Numbered from the stretch's first letter, positions 55,518 through 64,000 are shown. The stretch is 64,000 nucleotides of DNA from Mycobacterium sp. 852002-10029_SCH5224772 (GCF_001667315.1 NZ_LZHT01000110.1:62001-126000), one strand, 5' to 3'. Translations and numbers: made by a program. Notes: a model not told the origin generated them from the sequence alone.

Positions 55518-56168
55518 GTGCTCACTGGGCCTAGTCGGGGACGTGACCGACTGCTTTCCGCGGCGTTGCGGCTCTTCGCCGCCAAGGGGTACGCCACCAC
55601 GTCGGTGGCCGACATCCAGCGCGAATCGGGCCTGGCACCCGGCTCGGGCGCCCTCTACAAGCACTTCGGCTCCAAACGCGAGTTGCTCGAAGCCGCGGTT
55701 GCGCACCGGATCGACAGCATCGTGGCCGCGCGGAAGCAGTACGACGCGGGGCAGCCGGGCAGCGTCGAGCAAGCGGTGCGCACCGCCGGCCAGCTGATCT
55801 GGAGCAACCTCAAACACAGCGAGGATCTCCTCAAGGTCATGCTGCGCGAGCCCGACGAACTCGGCGATCTCGACGAGAAGACGTGGCAGGTCATCACCGA
55901 CAACGCCTACCAGCGCTTCGCCGACGAATTGGCCGCGTCCAATCGCTCCGGCCGCACCAGCATTCCCGACCCCGAAGCCGCGGCGGCCGTTGCGATCGGC
56001 TCGCTGTCCTACGCCGCGACGCTGCAAGCGCTGACCGGCCGCCTGCCCGGCAACACCGACGAAGAACGGTATTTCGAGGCGTGGGTCAACCAGACGGTCA
56101 GCGTCCTCGCGCAGTACGCAAATCCCCGGAACCCGTTGAACACCAATGATTCAGGAGCAGACCTGTGA
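55518..56168 (+). CDS. TetR-family transcriptional regulator
   Basis: 216-residue regulator. The start at GTG 55518 (LTGPSRGRDRLLSAALRLFAAKG after the initiator) is preferred to GTG 55497, because the latter would place a 20-bp palindrome inside the coding region. The helix-turn-helix is TTSVADIQRESGLAPGSGALYKHFGSKRELLEA. Its stop overlaps the start of the acyl-CoA dehydrogenase gene by 4 bp (GTGA), so the two are coupled and it probably controls that gene. Confidence 0.87.
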   Translation: MLTGPSRGRDRLLSAALRLFAAKGYATTSVADIQRESGLAPGSGALYKHFGSKRELLEAAVAHRIDSIVAARKQYDAGQPGSVEQAVRTAGQLIWSNLKHSEDLLKVMLREPDELGDLDEKTWQVITDNAYQRFADELAASNRSGRTSIPDPEAAAAVAIGSLSYAATLQALTGRLPGNTDEERYFEAWVNQTVSVLAQYANPRNPLNTNDSGADL

Positions 56169-57376
56169 CGTTTTCACTACAACTGTCCGACGACGTGATC
56201 GAAGTCCGCGATTGGGTGCACCAGTTCGCCGCCGACGTCGTCCGCCCGGCCGCCGCGGAATGGGACGAACGCGAGGAGACACCGTGGCCGGTGATCCAGG
56301 AGGCCGCGAAGGTGGGGTTGTACTCCCCTGACCTGTTCGCCCAGCAGGCCGCCGAGCCGACGGGCCTGGGCATGCTGACGGTTTTCGAGGAATTGTTCTG
56401 GGGCGACGCCGGTATCGCCCTGTCCATCATGGGCACCGGGCTGGCCGCGGCAGCGCTCGCGGGCAACGGCACCCCCGAACAGCTGGGCCGCTGGCTGCCC
56501 GAGATGTTCGGCACCGCTGATGAGCCCAAGCTGGGTGCGTTCTGCTCGTCCGAGCCCGACGCGGGCTCCGACGTCGGCGCCATCCGCACGCGGGCGCGCT
56601 ACGACGAGGCGACCTCCGAGTGGGTCCTCAACGGCACCAAGACCTGGGCGACCAACGGCGGCATCGCCAACGTGCACATCGTGGTGGCCTCGGTCTACCC
56701 CGAACTCGGCACCCGCGGCCAGGCGACGTTCGTCATCCCGGCTGGCGTCAAGGGCCTGGCGCAGGGCCAGAAATTCAAGAAGCACGGGATCCGCGCCTCC
56801 CACACCGCCGAGGTGGTGCTCGACAATGTCCGGCTGCCCGAGGACCACATCCTCGGGGGTCGGGAGAAGTTCGAGGCGCGCATCGCCCGCGTCAAATCCG
56901 GCTCCTCCACGCGCGGGCAGGCCGCGATGAAGACCTTCGAACGCACCCGGCCCACCGTCGGCGCGATGGCCGTCGGCGTGGCCCGGGCCGCCTACGAGTA
57001 CGCGCTCGAATATGCCTGCCAGCGTGAGCAATTCGGTCGCAAGATCGGCGAGTTCCAGGCGGTGGCGTTCAAGCTGGCGGACATGAAGTGCCGCATCGAC
57101 GCTGCTCGCCTGCTGGTGTGGCGTGCCGGATGGATGGCCCGCAACGACCAGTCATTCGACTCCGCGGAGGGGTCGATGGCCAAACTGGTGGCCAGCGAGA
57201 CCGCGGTCTACGTCACCGATGAGGCGATCCAGATCCTGGGCGGCAACGGGTACACCCGCGACTACCCCGTCGAGCGGATGCACCGTGACGCGAAGATCTT
57301 CACCATCTTCGAGGGCACCAGCGAGATCCAGCGCCTGGTGGTCTCCCGGGCGCTGACCGGCCTGCCTATCCGGTGA
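56165..57376 (+). CDS. Acyl-CoA dehydrogenase (FadE-type)
   Basis: 403-residue FAD enzyme that oxidises acyl-CoA to enoyl-CoA. FAD/substrate motifs are FCSSEPDAGSDVGAIRTRA and NGTKTWATNGGIANV. The region CQREQFGRKIGEFQAV follows, and the C-terminal ILGGNGYTRDYPVERMHRDAK motif ends in the catalytic Glu of FEGTSEIQRLVV at about residue 383. Acyl chain preference is unknown. Under predicted control of the coupled TetR gene. Confidence 0.94.
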   Translation: MTFSLQLSDDVIEVRDWVHQFAADVVRPAAAEWDEREETPWPVIQEAAKVGLYSPDLFAQQAAEPTGLGMLTVFEELFWGDAGIALSIMGTGLAAAALAGNGTPEQLGRWLPEMFGTADEPKLGAFCSSEPDAGSDVGAIRTRARYDEATSEWVLNGTKTWATNGGIANVHIVVASVYPELGTRGQATFVIPAGVKGLAQGQKFKKHGIRASHTAEVVLDNVRLPEDHILGGREKFEARIARVKSGSSTRGQAAMKTFERTRPTVGAMAVGVARAAYEYALEYACQREQFGRKIGEFQAVAFKLADMKCRIDAARLLVWRAGWMARNDQSFDSAEGSMAKLVASETAVYVTDEAIQILGGNGYTRDYPVERMHRDAKIFTIFEGTSEIQRLVVSRALTGLPIR

Positions 57377-57437
57377 CGGCGGCGCTGCCGCGCAGCCCGC
57401 GCTCCATGCCGCAGGCGGAACGCGACATGATGGCGTC

Positions 57438-58655
57438 ATGGCCACCGAGATCCGGGTTCTCGACAGTGAAGACGCCCTCACCGCCGCCGCGAACGTGTTT
57501 CGCACCGCCATGGTCGGGTTTCCGCCCCTCTCGGGCCTGGCGCCCGGTCAGATCACGACGCTGCTCGAGCGGGGCCGGACCGTCGGGGCATTCGCCGACG
57601 GGCAACTTGTCGGCACCGCCGACGCCGTGACGAGCCGGTTGACGCTGCCCGGCCCGGCGATCGTGGGGCATGCCGCCGTCACCCACATCGGCGTATTGCC
57701 GTGGTTCACCCGGCAAGGCATCGCCACCGAGCTGATACGACACCAGTTGCGCGACTTCGCGGCACGCGGTGAGGTGGTGACGACCTTGCGCGCCTCGGAG
57801 GCGACGATCTACGGGCGGTACGGCTATGGCGTCGCGAGCTCGTCACAATCCGTCGAGGTCCGCACGGCACGTGCGGAGCTGCGGCGCGAGGTCGGGACCG
57901 GCGGCCCGGTGCGACTGCTCGACATCGCGCAGGCGTGGGATGTGCTGTCGCGCATCTATGCCGAGAACCGTCCGCGCCGCCCGGGAACCATCGACCGTCC
58001 CCAGGTGTGGTGGCAGGGCGTCCGGCTGCGCACCGAATCCGCCTCGGGGCCCGCGTATGTCGCGGTGCACGGCGAGGCGGGATCCGAATCCGGTTTCGCC
58101 CGATACCGCCCGATCGACACCGAGCAGTGGTTCGTCAGCGACCAGCGAACCATCGTGGTGGAGGATTTCTTCGCGCCCACCACCGAGGCCTACCTGGGAC
58201 TGCTGCGCTTTCTGCTCGGACTGGATCTTGTTGACCGCGTGGTGTTTTGGATGCTGCCACTCGACGACCCGCTGCCCTGGCTGATCACCGACCGGCGCGC
58301 CGTGCGGGTCACCGCGGTGCACGACGAAACCTGGCTGCGCATCATCGACGCCGAGGCAGCGCTGGCCGCCCGCGGCTATGTCGGTGACGGCGCGGTGACC
58401 ATCGCGGTCAATGACCCTCTGCTACCGACGAATTCGGCTAGTTTCGCCATTGCGGGCGACGGCGCGGCGGTCACCGACCGGCGACCCGACCTCGAAGTCG
58501 AGGTCGACGGGCTGGCCGCCGTTCTGCTGGGCGGGACCACGTGGCGCGAGCTCGCCGTGGCCGGCCTGGTCCGTACCGACGATCCGGCGGCGCTTGTGGT
58601 GGCCGATCGACTGTTCGCCGTGCCCGAGGCGCCCCACGCCGGGTTCTTCTTCTGA
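57438..58655 (+). CDS. eis: Eis-family N-acetyltransferase
   Basis: 405-residue GNAT-type enzyme. It has two tandem GNAT folds and an SCP2-like C-terminal domain as in Eis. Acetyl-CoA loop residues are THIGVLPWFTRQGIATELI. The general acid Tyr is in SEATIYGRYGYG near 129. The protein ends with Phe carboxylate (GFFF), matching the C-terminal base of Eis. Eis proteins acetylate several amines of aminoglycosides and host targets; here the genomic position differs from H37Rv (Rv2416c), so it may be a paralogue. Confidence 0.88.
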   Translation: MATEIRVLDSEDALTAAANVFRTAMVGFPPLSGLAPGQITTLLERGRTVGAFADGQLVGTADAVTSRLTLPGPAIVGHAAVTHIGVLPWFTRQGIATELIRHQLRDFAARGEVVTTLRASEATIYGRYGYGVASSSQSVEVRTARAELRREVGTGGPVRLLDIAQAWDVLSRIYAENRPRRPGTIDRPQVWWQGVRLRTESASGPAYVAVHGEAGSESGFARYRPIDTEQWFVSDQRTIVVEDFFAPTTEAYLGLLRFLLGLDLVDRVVFWMLPLDDPLPWLITDRRAVRVTAVHDETWLRIIDAEAALAARGYVGDGAVTIAVNDPLLPTNSASFAIAGDGAAVTDRRPDLEVEVDGLAAVLLGGTTWRELAVAGLVRTDDPAALVVADRLFAVPEAPHAGFFF

Positions 58656-58677
58656 CAACACCCGGGGGGTGAAGAGC

Positions 58678-59625
58678 ATGATCATCGTCATCGGCGCGGG
58701 GATATGCGGACTCGCGGCGGCCTACGAACTCTCGCGGCGCGGGCACGACGTGATCGTGCTGGAGCGCGGCCAGCCCTTCGGCGAGCAATCCGCCGGGCTG
58801 GCGCGGATATTCCGGATCGCGCACCGACGACCCGACCTATGCCGGTTGGCGCTGGCGGCCCGGGCGGGCTGGCAGCGTTGGGAGTCCGAGTTCGGCGCGG
58901 GACGGCTGCTGGGCCCGGAGGGCTTCGTCGCCGCCGGGGCGTGCGACGACGTTGCGGCGGCCATGACATCCGCCGGCGCGCGGTTCTCCTGGCTTGACCC
59001 GGCCGACATCGCGGCACGGATTCCCTTCGCGGTCGGGCCTTGGGAGACAGGCGTTTTCGATCCGCTCGGCGGCAGCCTGCGCATCCGCCGCGCGTTGAGC
59101 GCATTGGCGCAACGCGTCTCCATCCGGCGCGACGAGGTGCTGTCGGTGGCCGACGACGGCGCGACGACCCTCGCCAACGGCACCGTGCTGCGCGGTGAGC
59201 GGGTGCTGATCTGCGCCGGGGCACACACGCCAGATCTGTTCGGCCCGCTCGGCGTCGACTTCGTCCCGCACACCCGGTTCACCTATCGCGGTGCGGACGC
59301 GGTCGGTGCGGCGTGCCTGTCCGCGCCCGAAGGCTACGGATTACCGCTCGGCAGTACGGGCCGGTGGGCGTTCGGTCAGGACGTGGCGGACCCCGCGACG
59401 GTGCGCGCGCTGTTTCCGTCGCTTTCGCCGGTGGATCAGGTGGACTGCGTCAGTGTTCGTGCACCGTGGCTTGATTCGGGCGGCGACGGCTGGACCGTGG
59501 CGCAGCGTGGCCGTGTGCTCGCGTTCGTCGGCAGCAACCTGATGAAATTCGGTCCGCTGCTCGGTGAACTGCTGGCCCGGGCCGTGCTGTGCGACGATGT
59601 GCCCGCGGAGTTGCTTTTGGGCTAG
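58678..59625 (+). CDS. FAD-dependent oxidoreductase (DAO/sarcosine oxidase-like)
   Basis: 315-residue flavoprotein from ATG 58678 (MIIVIGAGICGLAAAYELSR). The Rossmann FAD motif is followed by the VLERGQPFGEQSAG strand and the C-terminal FAD contact RVLAFVGSNLMKFGP. The SAGLARIFR segment is typical of DAO-family amine or sarcosine oxidases. A GTG start three codons upstream is possible. It follows eis by 22 bp, so they may share an operon. Substrate unknown. Confidence 0.87.
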   Translation: MIIVIGAGICGLAAAYELSRRGHDVIVLERGQPFGEQSAGLARIFRIAHRRPDLCRLALAARAGWQRWESEFGAGRLLGPEGFVAAGACDDVAAAMTSAGARFSWLDPADIAARIPFAVGPWETGVFDPLGGSLRIRRALSALAQRVSIRRDEVLSVADDGATTLANGTVLRGERVLICAGAHTPDLFGPLGVDFVPHTRFTYRGADAVGAACLSAPEGYGLPLGSTGRWAFGQDVADPATVRALFPSLSPVDQVDCVSVRAPWLDSGGDGWTVAQRGRVLAFVGSNLMKFGPLLGELLARAVLCDDVPAELLLG

Positions 59626-59641
59626 CGAGCGCCGCCGGGCG

Positions 59642-59923
59642 TCAGCCGTGCGGGGCCTCAGAGATCTTGGTGTCCGGCTTCCCGAGCGTCTGGCAATACG
59701 TCGTCACGGAGAGCCGGGTTGCGGAAATCTCCACATTGGTCGGATCGGCACCGCTCTTGTCTTTGAGCATCTTGCTGACTTCGTCGTTCTGCTTCTTTTC
59801 GTCCTGCGTGGTGAAGTCTTTGCACTTTGTGTCGCCACCGGTGTTGATGACCTGTGAGGCCGAACACGCGCTGGACAGCAAGACGGAGATCGCGATCGTG
59901 GCTGCCGCAATGTACTTCATCAT
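59642..59923 (-). CDS. HdeA-like lipoprotein
   Basis: 93-residue exported lipoprotein. Signal peptide TIAISVLLSSACS with lipobox LSSAC gives lipidation at Cys about residue 20. The mature part reads TKCKDFTTQDEKKQNDEV and ends TRLSVTTYCQTLGKPDT, so two Cys flank a small helical domain, as in the HdeA acid chaperone where they form a disulfide. Family assignment rests on this pattern. Acid-stress protection in phagosomes is a reasonable but untested role. The initiator may be the second Met. Confidence 0.75.
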   Translation of the reverse strand: MMKYIAAATIAISVLLSSACSASQVINTGGDTKCKDFTTQDEKKQNDEVSKMLKDKSGADPTNVEISATRLSVTTYCQTLGKPDTKISEAPHG

Positions 59924-60043
59924 TGGCCTTCCTGGGTACGAGTAGTGGTATCAGTACACCAAATCTGCTGGTTTCAAACCCCATCAATCCGCGAACTGCC
60001 CCGGCCTCTGCGCCACCGATCGATAACCGGCGGCGGCCGGCAC

Positions 60044-61081
60044 TCACATCAGCTGGCGCAACGTCTCGATCAGCTTGATCCGCTCAGCCGTCGTCGACGC
60101 GATGGGCGCCACGTTCAGCGTGGTCACCCCCGCCTCACGGAAGGCCGCCAGACGTTCCCTGACGAACTCGCGGGTTCCGATCAGGTTGACGTCGCGCACC
60201 AGGTCGTCCGGCACGACCTTGGCGGCGCCGTCTTTGTCACCGGCCAGGTAGAGCTCTTGGATCCGGTCGGCTTGCGACCCGTACCCGTACTTGGTCGCAA
60301 GGGTGTGGTAGAAGTTCTTACCCTTGGCGCCCATCCCGCCGATGTAGAGGGCCAGATGCGGTTTGACGAATTCCCTTAGCGGCTCGACGTTTTCGCCGAC
60401 GGCCAGGACGGGTCCGGCATAGATGTCGAGCTCGCCCAAGGCGGGGTCCCGCTTGGCCCGGCCGGCCGCCAGCGACGTTCCCCAGACATCCTGCGCCTTT
60501 TCGGGCAGGTAGAAGATCGGTTGCCAACCCTCGGCGATCTCGGCCGCCAATTCGACGTTCTTCGGCCCCAGCGCGGCCACCAGAATCGGGATGCGTTCTC
60601 GGACAGGCTGATTGATGAGCTTGAGGGGCTTTCCCAGCCCGGTGCCCCGCTCTGGGGGCAGCGGAATCGTATAGTGCTTGCCCTGGTGCTGCACGGTCTC
60701 GCGCCGCCACACCTGGCGGCAGATGTCGATGACTTCGCGCGTCCGGCCGATCGGGGCGTCGTAGGGCACACCGTGGAAGCCCTCGATGACCTGCGGACCG
60801 GAAGCGCCCAGGCCGAGGGTGAACCGGCCGTCGGAGACGTAGTCCAGCCCGGCCGCGGTCATCGCGGTCAGAGTGGGCGTTCGGGTATAAAGCTGCAGGA
60901 TGCCCGACGCCAGCTCGACCCGTTTCGTGCTGGCCGCCAGGTAGCCGAGCGCGCTCACCGCGTCGAACGAATACGCTTCGGGCACAAACACAATGTCCAG
61001 CCCGGCGCTCTCCAGGTCGGCCACTTCGGCGGCCACGTCCTTGAAGCCGCCGGCATAGTTGATGCTCAATCCAATCCGCAT
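60044..61081 (-). CDS. F420-dependent LLM-class oxidoreductase
   Basis: 345-residue luciferase-like enzyme, starting MRIGLSINYAGGFKDVAAEV, with FVPEAYSFDAVSALGYLAA, the RVELASGILQLYTRTPTLTAMTA block and SDGRFTLGLGASGPQVIEGFHG, the pattern of the mycobacterial F420 family. It has no signal peptide. A downstream F420-type role fits the LLM and DUF385 genes elsewhere in the window. Substrate unknown. Upstream SnoaL-like gene follows the same strand after 11 bp. Confidence 0.92.
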   Translation of the reverse strand: MRIGLSINYAGGFKDVAAEVADLESAGLDIVFVPEAYSFDAVSALGYLAASTKRVELASGILQLYTRTPTLTAMTAAGLDYVSDGRFTLGLGASGPQVIEGFHGVPYDAPIGRTREVIDICRQVWRRETVQHQGKHYTIPLPPERGTGLGKPLKLINQPVRERIPILVAALGPKNVELAAEIAEGWQPIFYLPEKAQDVWGTSLAAGRAKRDPALGELDIYAGPVLAVGENVEPLREFVKPHLALYIGGMGAKGKNFYHTLATKYGYGSQADRIQELYLAGDKDGAAKVVPDDLVRDVNLIGTREFVRERLAAFREAGVTTLNVAPIASTTAERIKLIETLRQLM

Positions 61082-61092
61082 GGTCACTACTT

Positions 61093-61527
61093 CTACGCGG
61101 TGCCGGATTGATTGGCCAATTCGAGCGCCTCCTGGCGGATGCGATCGAACTGGGCACCCATCGCCTCTGACAGTGCGGTCGCGCCCGACAGCGGCCGCAC
61201 CATCACCATGAAGTCGTCGATGAGTCCGTCGTCGTTGAAATGCAGGAAGTCGCACCCGGTCACCGTCACCCCCGGCGCCCCGACGATCCCGGTCTCGAAA
61301 ACCAGCGCGTGGTCGCGGCCGCCTGCGTCATGGATCTCCCGGATGTAGCGGAAGTTCTCGAAGACGCGCAGCACCCCGCGCAGGATGGCCGCGGTCATCG
61401 GCTTGCCGACGTAAGGCTTGAACGCTACCGGGCTGGTGAACACCACCGATTCGGCCAGCATCGCCTGGATGGCCGTTTCATCGCGCTCTTCGACCGCCTG
61501 GCGGAACGGGTGCATCAGCGACCTCAC
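61093..61527 (-). CDS. SnoaL/NTF2-like small protein
   Basis: 144-residue protein with the NTF2-like cone fold pattern: FRQAVEERDETAIQAMLAESVVFTSP, VLRVFENFRYIREIHDAGG and DFLHFNDDGLIDDFMVMVRP. Family members are ketosteroid isomerase-like enzymes or small-ligand binders. ATG 61527 or the Met four codons later could start it. It probably shares an operon with the F420 oxidoreductase and is divergent from PadR. Confidence 0.85.
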   Translation of the reverse strand: MRSLMHPFRQAVEERDETAIQAMLAESVVFTSPVAFKPYVGKPMTAAILRGVLRVFENFRYIREIHDAGGRDHALVFETGIVGAPGVTVTGCDFLHFNDDGLIDDFMVMVRPLSGATALSEAMGAQFDRIRQEALELANQSGTA

Positions 61528-61530
61528 ATA

Positions 61531-61559
61531 GTCAACTTGTTGAGTAGGTTGGGGTTGAC
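61531..61559. promoter_or_regulatory. Possible PadR operator
   Basis: Perfect 12-bp palindrome TCAACTTGTTGA at 61532-61543, plus outer arms GTCAAC and GTTGAC at 61531-61536 and 61554-61559. It lies at the start of the 110-bp divergent space between the SnoaL-like and PadR genes. PadR regulators commonly bind such sites near their own gene. Confidence 0.5.
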
Positions 61560-61637
61560 GCTAAGCCCCCCGCCACATGATGTCCAGGGTGCGGTTGATC
61601 ACTTTGTTGCCTAATCGCGCCGTTGTATGCTCGGCCG

Positions 61638-62204
61638 ATGTCGCTGCGCGACGCGGTGTTGGCCGCCCTCCTCGAGGGCGAGTCGTCCGGATACGACCTG
61701 GCCAAGGGCTTCGACGCCTCGGTCGCAAACTTCTGGCCGGCCACCCCGCAGCAGCTGTATCGCGAACTGGATCGACTCGCCGAGCAGGGCCTCATCCGGG
61801 CGCGGGTCGTGCACCAAGAACGCCGGCCCACCAAGCGGATGTTCTCGCTGACGTCGGCCGGCCGTGAGGCGATCCGGCAATTCACCGCGAAGGCGCCGAA
61901 GCCCTCGGTGATCCGCGACGAGTTGCTGATCAAGGTTCAGGCCGCCGACGCCGGAGACATGCCGGCCGTGCGCGACCTCATCCACGAGCGACTGCGATGG
62001 GCAACCGCCAAATCGCAGCGCTACGAACGGTTGCGGGCGCGACTGCTCGACGGCCGCAGCGAAGAGGAATACCTGGCCTGTGTCGACCGGGTCGGCCCCT
62101 TCCTGACGCTGATCCGCGGAATCTCGTTCGAGGAGGAGAACATTCGATGGGCCGAGCGCGCCCTGGCCGTCATCGAACGGCGCTTGTCGGCGACTGGCGG
62201 GTGA
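61638..62204 (+). CDS. PadR-family transcriptional regulator
   Basis: 188-residue regulator. The winged helix is MSLRDAVLAALLEGESSGYDLAKGF through QQLYRELDRLAEQGLIRARVV, with the wing strand RMFSLTSAGREAI. A C-terminal helical dimerisation domain follows, including SFEEENIRWAERALAV. It is divergent from the SnoaL/F420 pair. Ligand unknown. Confidence 0.91.
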   Translation: MSLRDAVLAALLEGESSGYDLAKGFDASVANFWPATPQQLYRELDRLAEQGLIRARVVHQERRPTKRMFSLTSAGREAIRQFTAKAPKPSVIRDELLIKVQAADAGDMPAVRDLIHERLRWATAKSQRYERLRARLLDGRSEEEYLACVDRVGPFLTLIRGISFEEENIRWAERALAVIERRLSATGG

Positions 62205-62229
62205 GTTTGTCGGCGGTCTCGGGCAAGGT

Positions 62230-63120
62230 TCAGCGTTCGCGGACCGCGGTGAAGAACTTGGTGCGCATCAACCGATCGAAGACCGCCGGCAGCTCGTGAA
62301 ACGGCCGTCCGTAGTCGGTGGCCGCCTTTTCGACCAAGTCGACGCCGGTGACACGCCAATACCGCTGGGCCAGAAACTCTTTGGTGTCGGTGCGCGCATC
62401 GTCATACCACAGTTCGGCCACCGGCGGGTGACCGGTGTCCTGGCTGATGGTCGGGACATTGTTCGCGAATTCCTGTACTTCGCCGGGGGCGGGACCGAGT
62501 TCGGCGGCCAGGCGGCTACCGGCAGCGGATAACTGGTGCAGCTTGTCGAACAGCGCATCCTGCGCCGCCCCTGGCAAATATGGCAGCAGTCCCTCGAGCG
62601 CCCACGCCGTCGGTTGGCCGGGGTCGAAGCCGGCCGCAATCAGCGCGCCCGCCCAGTCGTCGCGTAAATCGGTGGCGACGGTGACGCGCCCCGTCGACGG
62701 CACGGCGCCCTGACGGTCGAGGACCTGTTGCTTGAAGTCGAGCACTCGAGGCTGATCAACTTCGTAAACCGTATGACCCGAGGGCCATTGCAGTCGGTAC
62801 GCCCGGGAGTCCAATCCGGCCGCCAAGATGACCGCCTGGCGCGTCCCCGATCGGGCTGCGTGGGCGAAAAACTCATCGAAGAACCGCGTCCGCACCCCCA
62901 CCCACTGCGCGTTGAAGGCCGCGGCACTACTCATATCGGCGTTGTCAACGGCCGCAATCAAATTCGGCTCGCCGGCGGCGGTGACGAAGCCGGCGGCGTA
63001 GTCGTCGTTCGCCAACGGCGGCCGCAGCCCGGCGTCGAGGGCCCGCGCCGCACACACCGCCAAGGCGGTGAAGCCGACACTTGTCACGATATCCCAGGTA
63101 TCCCCGGCGCTTCGGGCCAC
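62230..63120 (-). CDS. Class I SAM-dependent methyltransferase (leucine carboxyl methyltransferase-like)
   Basis: 296-residue enzyme of the TIGR00027/LCMT-related family, which is expanded in mycobacteria. Motifs are VILAAGLDSRAYRLQWP (SAM loop), VYEVDQPRVLDFKQQVL and WALEGLLPYLP. GTG 63120 is used (ARSAGDTWDIVTSVGFTALA). The substrates of this family are unknown. Divergent from the HAD gene. Confidence 0.92.
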   Translation of the reverse strand: MARSAGDTWDIVTSVGFTALAVCAARALDAGLRPPLANDDYAAGFVTAAGEPNLIAAVDNADMSSAAAFNAQWVGVRTRFFDEFFAHAARSGTRQAVILAAGLDSRAYRLQWPSGHTVYEVDQPRVLDFKQQVLDRQGAVPSTGRVTVATDLRDDWAGALIAAGFDPGQPTAWALEGLLPYLPGAAQDALFDKLHQLSAAGSRLAAELGPAPGEVQEFANNVPTISQDTGHPPVAELWYDDARTDTKEFLAQRYWRVTGVDLVEKAATDYGRPFHELPAVFDRLMRTKFFTAVRER

Positions 63121-63242
63121 AACGGCCTCCCATCAGTCATGAACCAGGACGCTGACAGTTCGTTCGCACAGCTAACGATACCGTACGCCGTGTGCCTCGG
63201 CCGGCCGTGTCGCCGCCGCCGAACGCGACGCTAGCCTGAGGA

Positions 63243-63998
63243 ATGACCGATTACCGCTCGCCCTCGACCGGCCGGGCAGTGCGTGCCGTTCTGTTCGATA
63301 CCTTCGGAACAGTCGTCGACTGGCGATCCGGGATCGCCGCGTCAGTGCGGCACTTCGCGCAGCGCCAACACCTCAGCCTCGACCCAGGCGCGTTCGCGCT
63401 GGAATGGCGAAGCCGGTACCTGCCCTCCATGTCCGAAATCCACTCGGGCCGCCGGGAATTCGTGCCGCTGGACGTTCTGCACCGAGAAAACCTCGTCGCA
63501 TCCCTCGAGAAGTTCGGCGTCAGAGCCGACGCACTGCCCGGCGACGAGGTGGAGGCGCTCGCCCGGTCGTGGCGCTGGCTGCCGCCGTGGCCGGATAGCG
63601 TCGAAGGCATCGGCGCCATGAAGCGACACGTCATTGTCGGGCCGCTGTCCAACGGCAACACCGGACTGCTGGTCGACATGGCCAAGTACGCGGGCCTGCC
63701 GTGGGATGTGGTGCTCGGTTCCGATGTCAGCAAGGCCTACAAGCCCGACCCGCGCGCGTACCGAACCCCCGCGCATTTGCTGGGCATGGAACCCGGCGAA
63801 GTGATGCTGGTTGCTGCACACACCGCCGACCTCGAGGCGGCCCGCGATAGCGGCCTGGCCACCGGTTTCGTCGCCCGCCCACAGGAGTACGGACCGGGCC
63901 AGGATCCAGGCCCGGAACCCCCGGGCGCCTGGGACGTCTCGGGCACGTCGCTGGTCGAATTGGCGCGGTCGCTGTTCGGTGCGCCGGGCCAAGCTTGA
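63243..63998 (+). CDS. HAD-superfamily type II dehalogenase-like hydrolase
   Basis: 251-residue protein. The nucleophile Asp is in AVLFDTFGTVVDWRSG. Motif II is VGPLSNGNTG, the Lys in SKAYKPDP and the C-terminal motif is MLVAAHTADLEAARDSG. This is the (S)-2-haloacid dehalogenase arrangement, but 2-phosphoglycolate-type or other substrates are possible. It ends 2 bp from the window edge with its stop present. Confidence 0.9.
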   Translation: MTDYRSPSTGRAVRAVLFDTFGTVVDWRSGIAASVRHFAQRQHLSLDPGAFALEWRSRYLPSMSEIHSGRREFVPLDVLHRENLVASLEKFGVRADALPGDEVEALARSWRWLPPWPDSVEGIGAMKRHVIVGPLSNGNTGLLVDMAKYAGLPWDVVLGSDVSKAYKPDPRAYRTPAHLLGMEPGEVMLVAAHTADLEAARDSGLATGFVARPQEYGPGQDPGPEPPGAWDVSGTSLVELARSLFGAPGQA

Positions 63999-64000
63999 CC

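Noticed and set aside
55263..56027. In-frame extension upstream of the PrrB-like kinase
   Set aside because: It runs antisense through the TetR gene; the kinase N-terminal membrane helix starts right after ATG 55262.

Overview
High-GC actinobacterial chromosome of a slow-growing, non-tuberculous Mycobacterium, most like the M. avium complex. Gene content and order follow the M. tuberculosis Rv3814c-Rv3893c block closely. Orthologue names are from memory of the H37Rv map, not from a search. No CRISPR array, rRNA, tRNA, prophage or intact insertion sequence was seen. LAYOUT. 1-2257: three tandem PlsC-type acyltransferases (the first runs off the left edge). 2444-4323: a metallo-beta-lactamase/Rieske protein and a small partner. 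4398-8606: a CrtI-like oxidoreductase, a TetR regulator, a DUF2834-like membrane protein, a methyltransferase and an AraC regulator. 8603-16551: serS, a septum-formation-like membrane protein, a mini-zincin, a phosphoglycerate-mutase-like gene, pheA, an iron-box-controlled gene, an LCP ligase and glpQ1. 16556-23906: a DUF4328 membrane protein, a DnaA-box-rich intergenic region, sodA, espR, the YcnI/CopC copper pair, hns and rraA. 23903-26090: the divergent ethA/ethR pair with its 76-bp operator. 26114-31643: dinB, a flavin amine oxidase and a SpoIIAA-like gene that look inserted, then a PHP protein, a membrane protein and an F420-type luciferase-like enzyme. 32037-38088: gltD/gltB glutamate synthase. 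38719-42124: a ParA-like gene that appears frameshifted, then an ECF sigma factor, an NmrA-type and a DUF385 protein. 42134-53179: an ESX-2 type VII secretion locus. 53431-63998: a PrrB-like orphan histidine kinase, TetR/acyl-CoA dehydrogenase, eis, flavin oxidase, an HdeA-like lipoprotein, an F420-type oxidoreductase, SnoaL/PadR, a methyltransferase and a HAD dehalogenase. DIFFERENCES FROM M. TUBERCULOSIS. The sulfolipid-1 locus, Rv3817, bfrB, Rv3848 and all of ESX-1 are missing at their syntenic positions. The ESX-2 cluster ends right after PE36: eccC2 and eccB2, which encode the motor ATPase and a core membrane subunit, are not in the window, although eccA2, eccE2, mycP2, eccD2, espG2, esxC, esxD, PPE69 and PE36 are intact. 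The Rv3888c-like MinD protein in this cluster has valine in place of the P-loop lysine. These two points, together with the apparent frameshift in the neighbouring ParA-like gene, make the secretion locus the most interesting part of the window. Other items worth testing are a shared 13-bp operator half-site around the TetR/CrtI/DUF2834 trio, a four-member DnaA-box cluster before sodA, and a TetR palindrome that moves a start codon.
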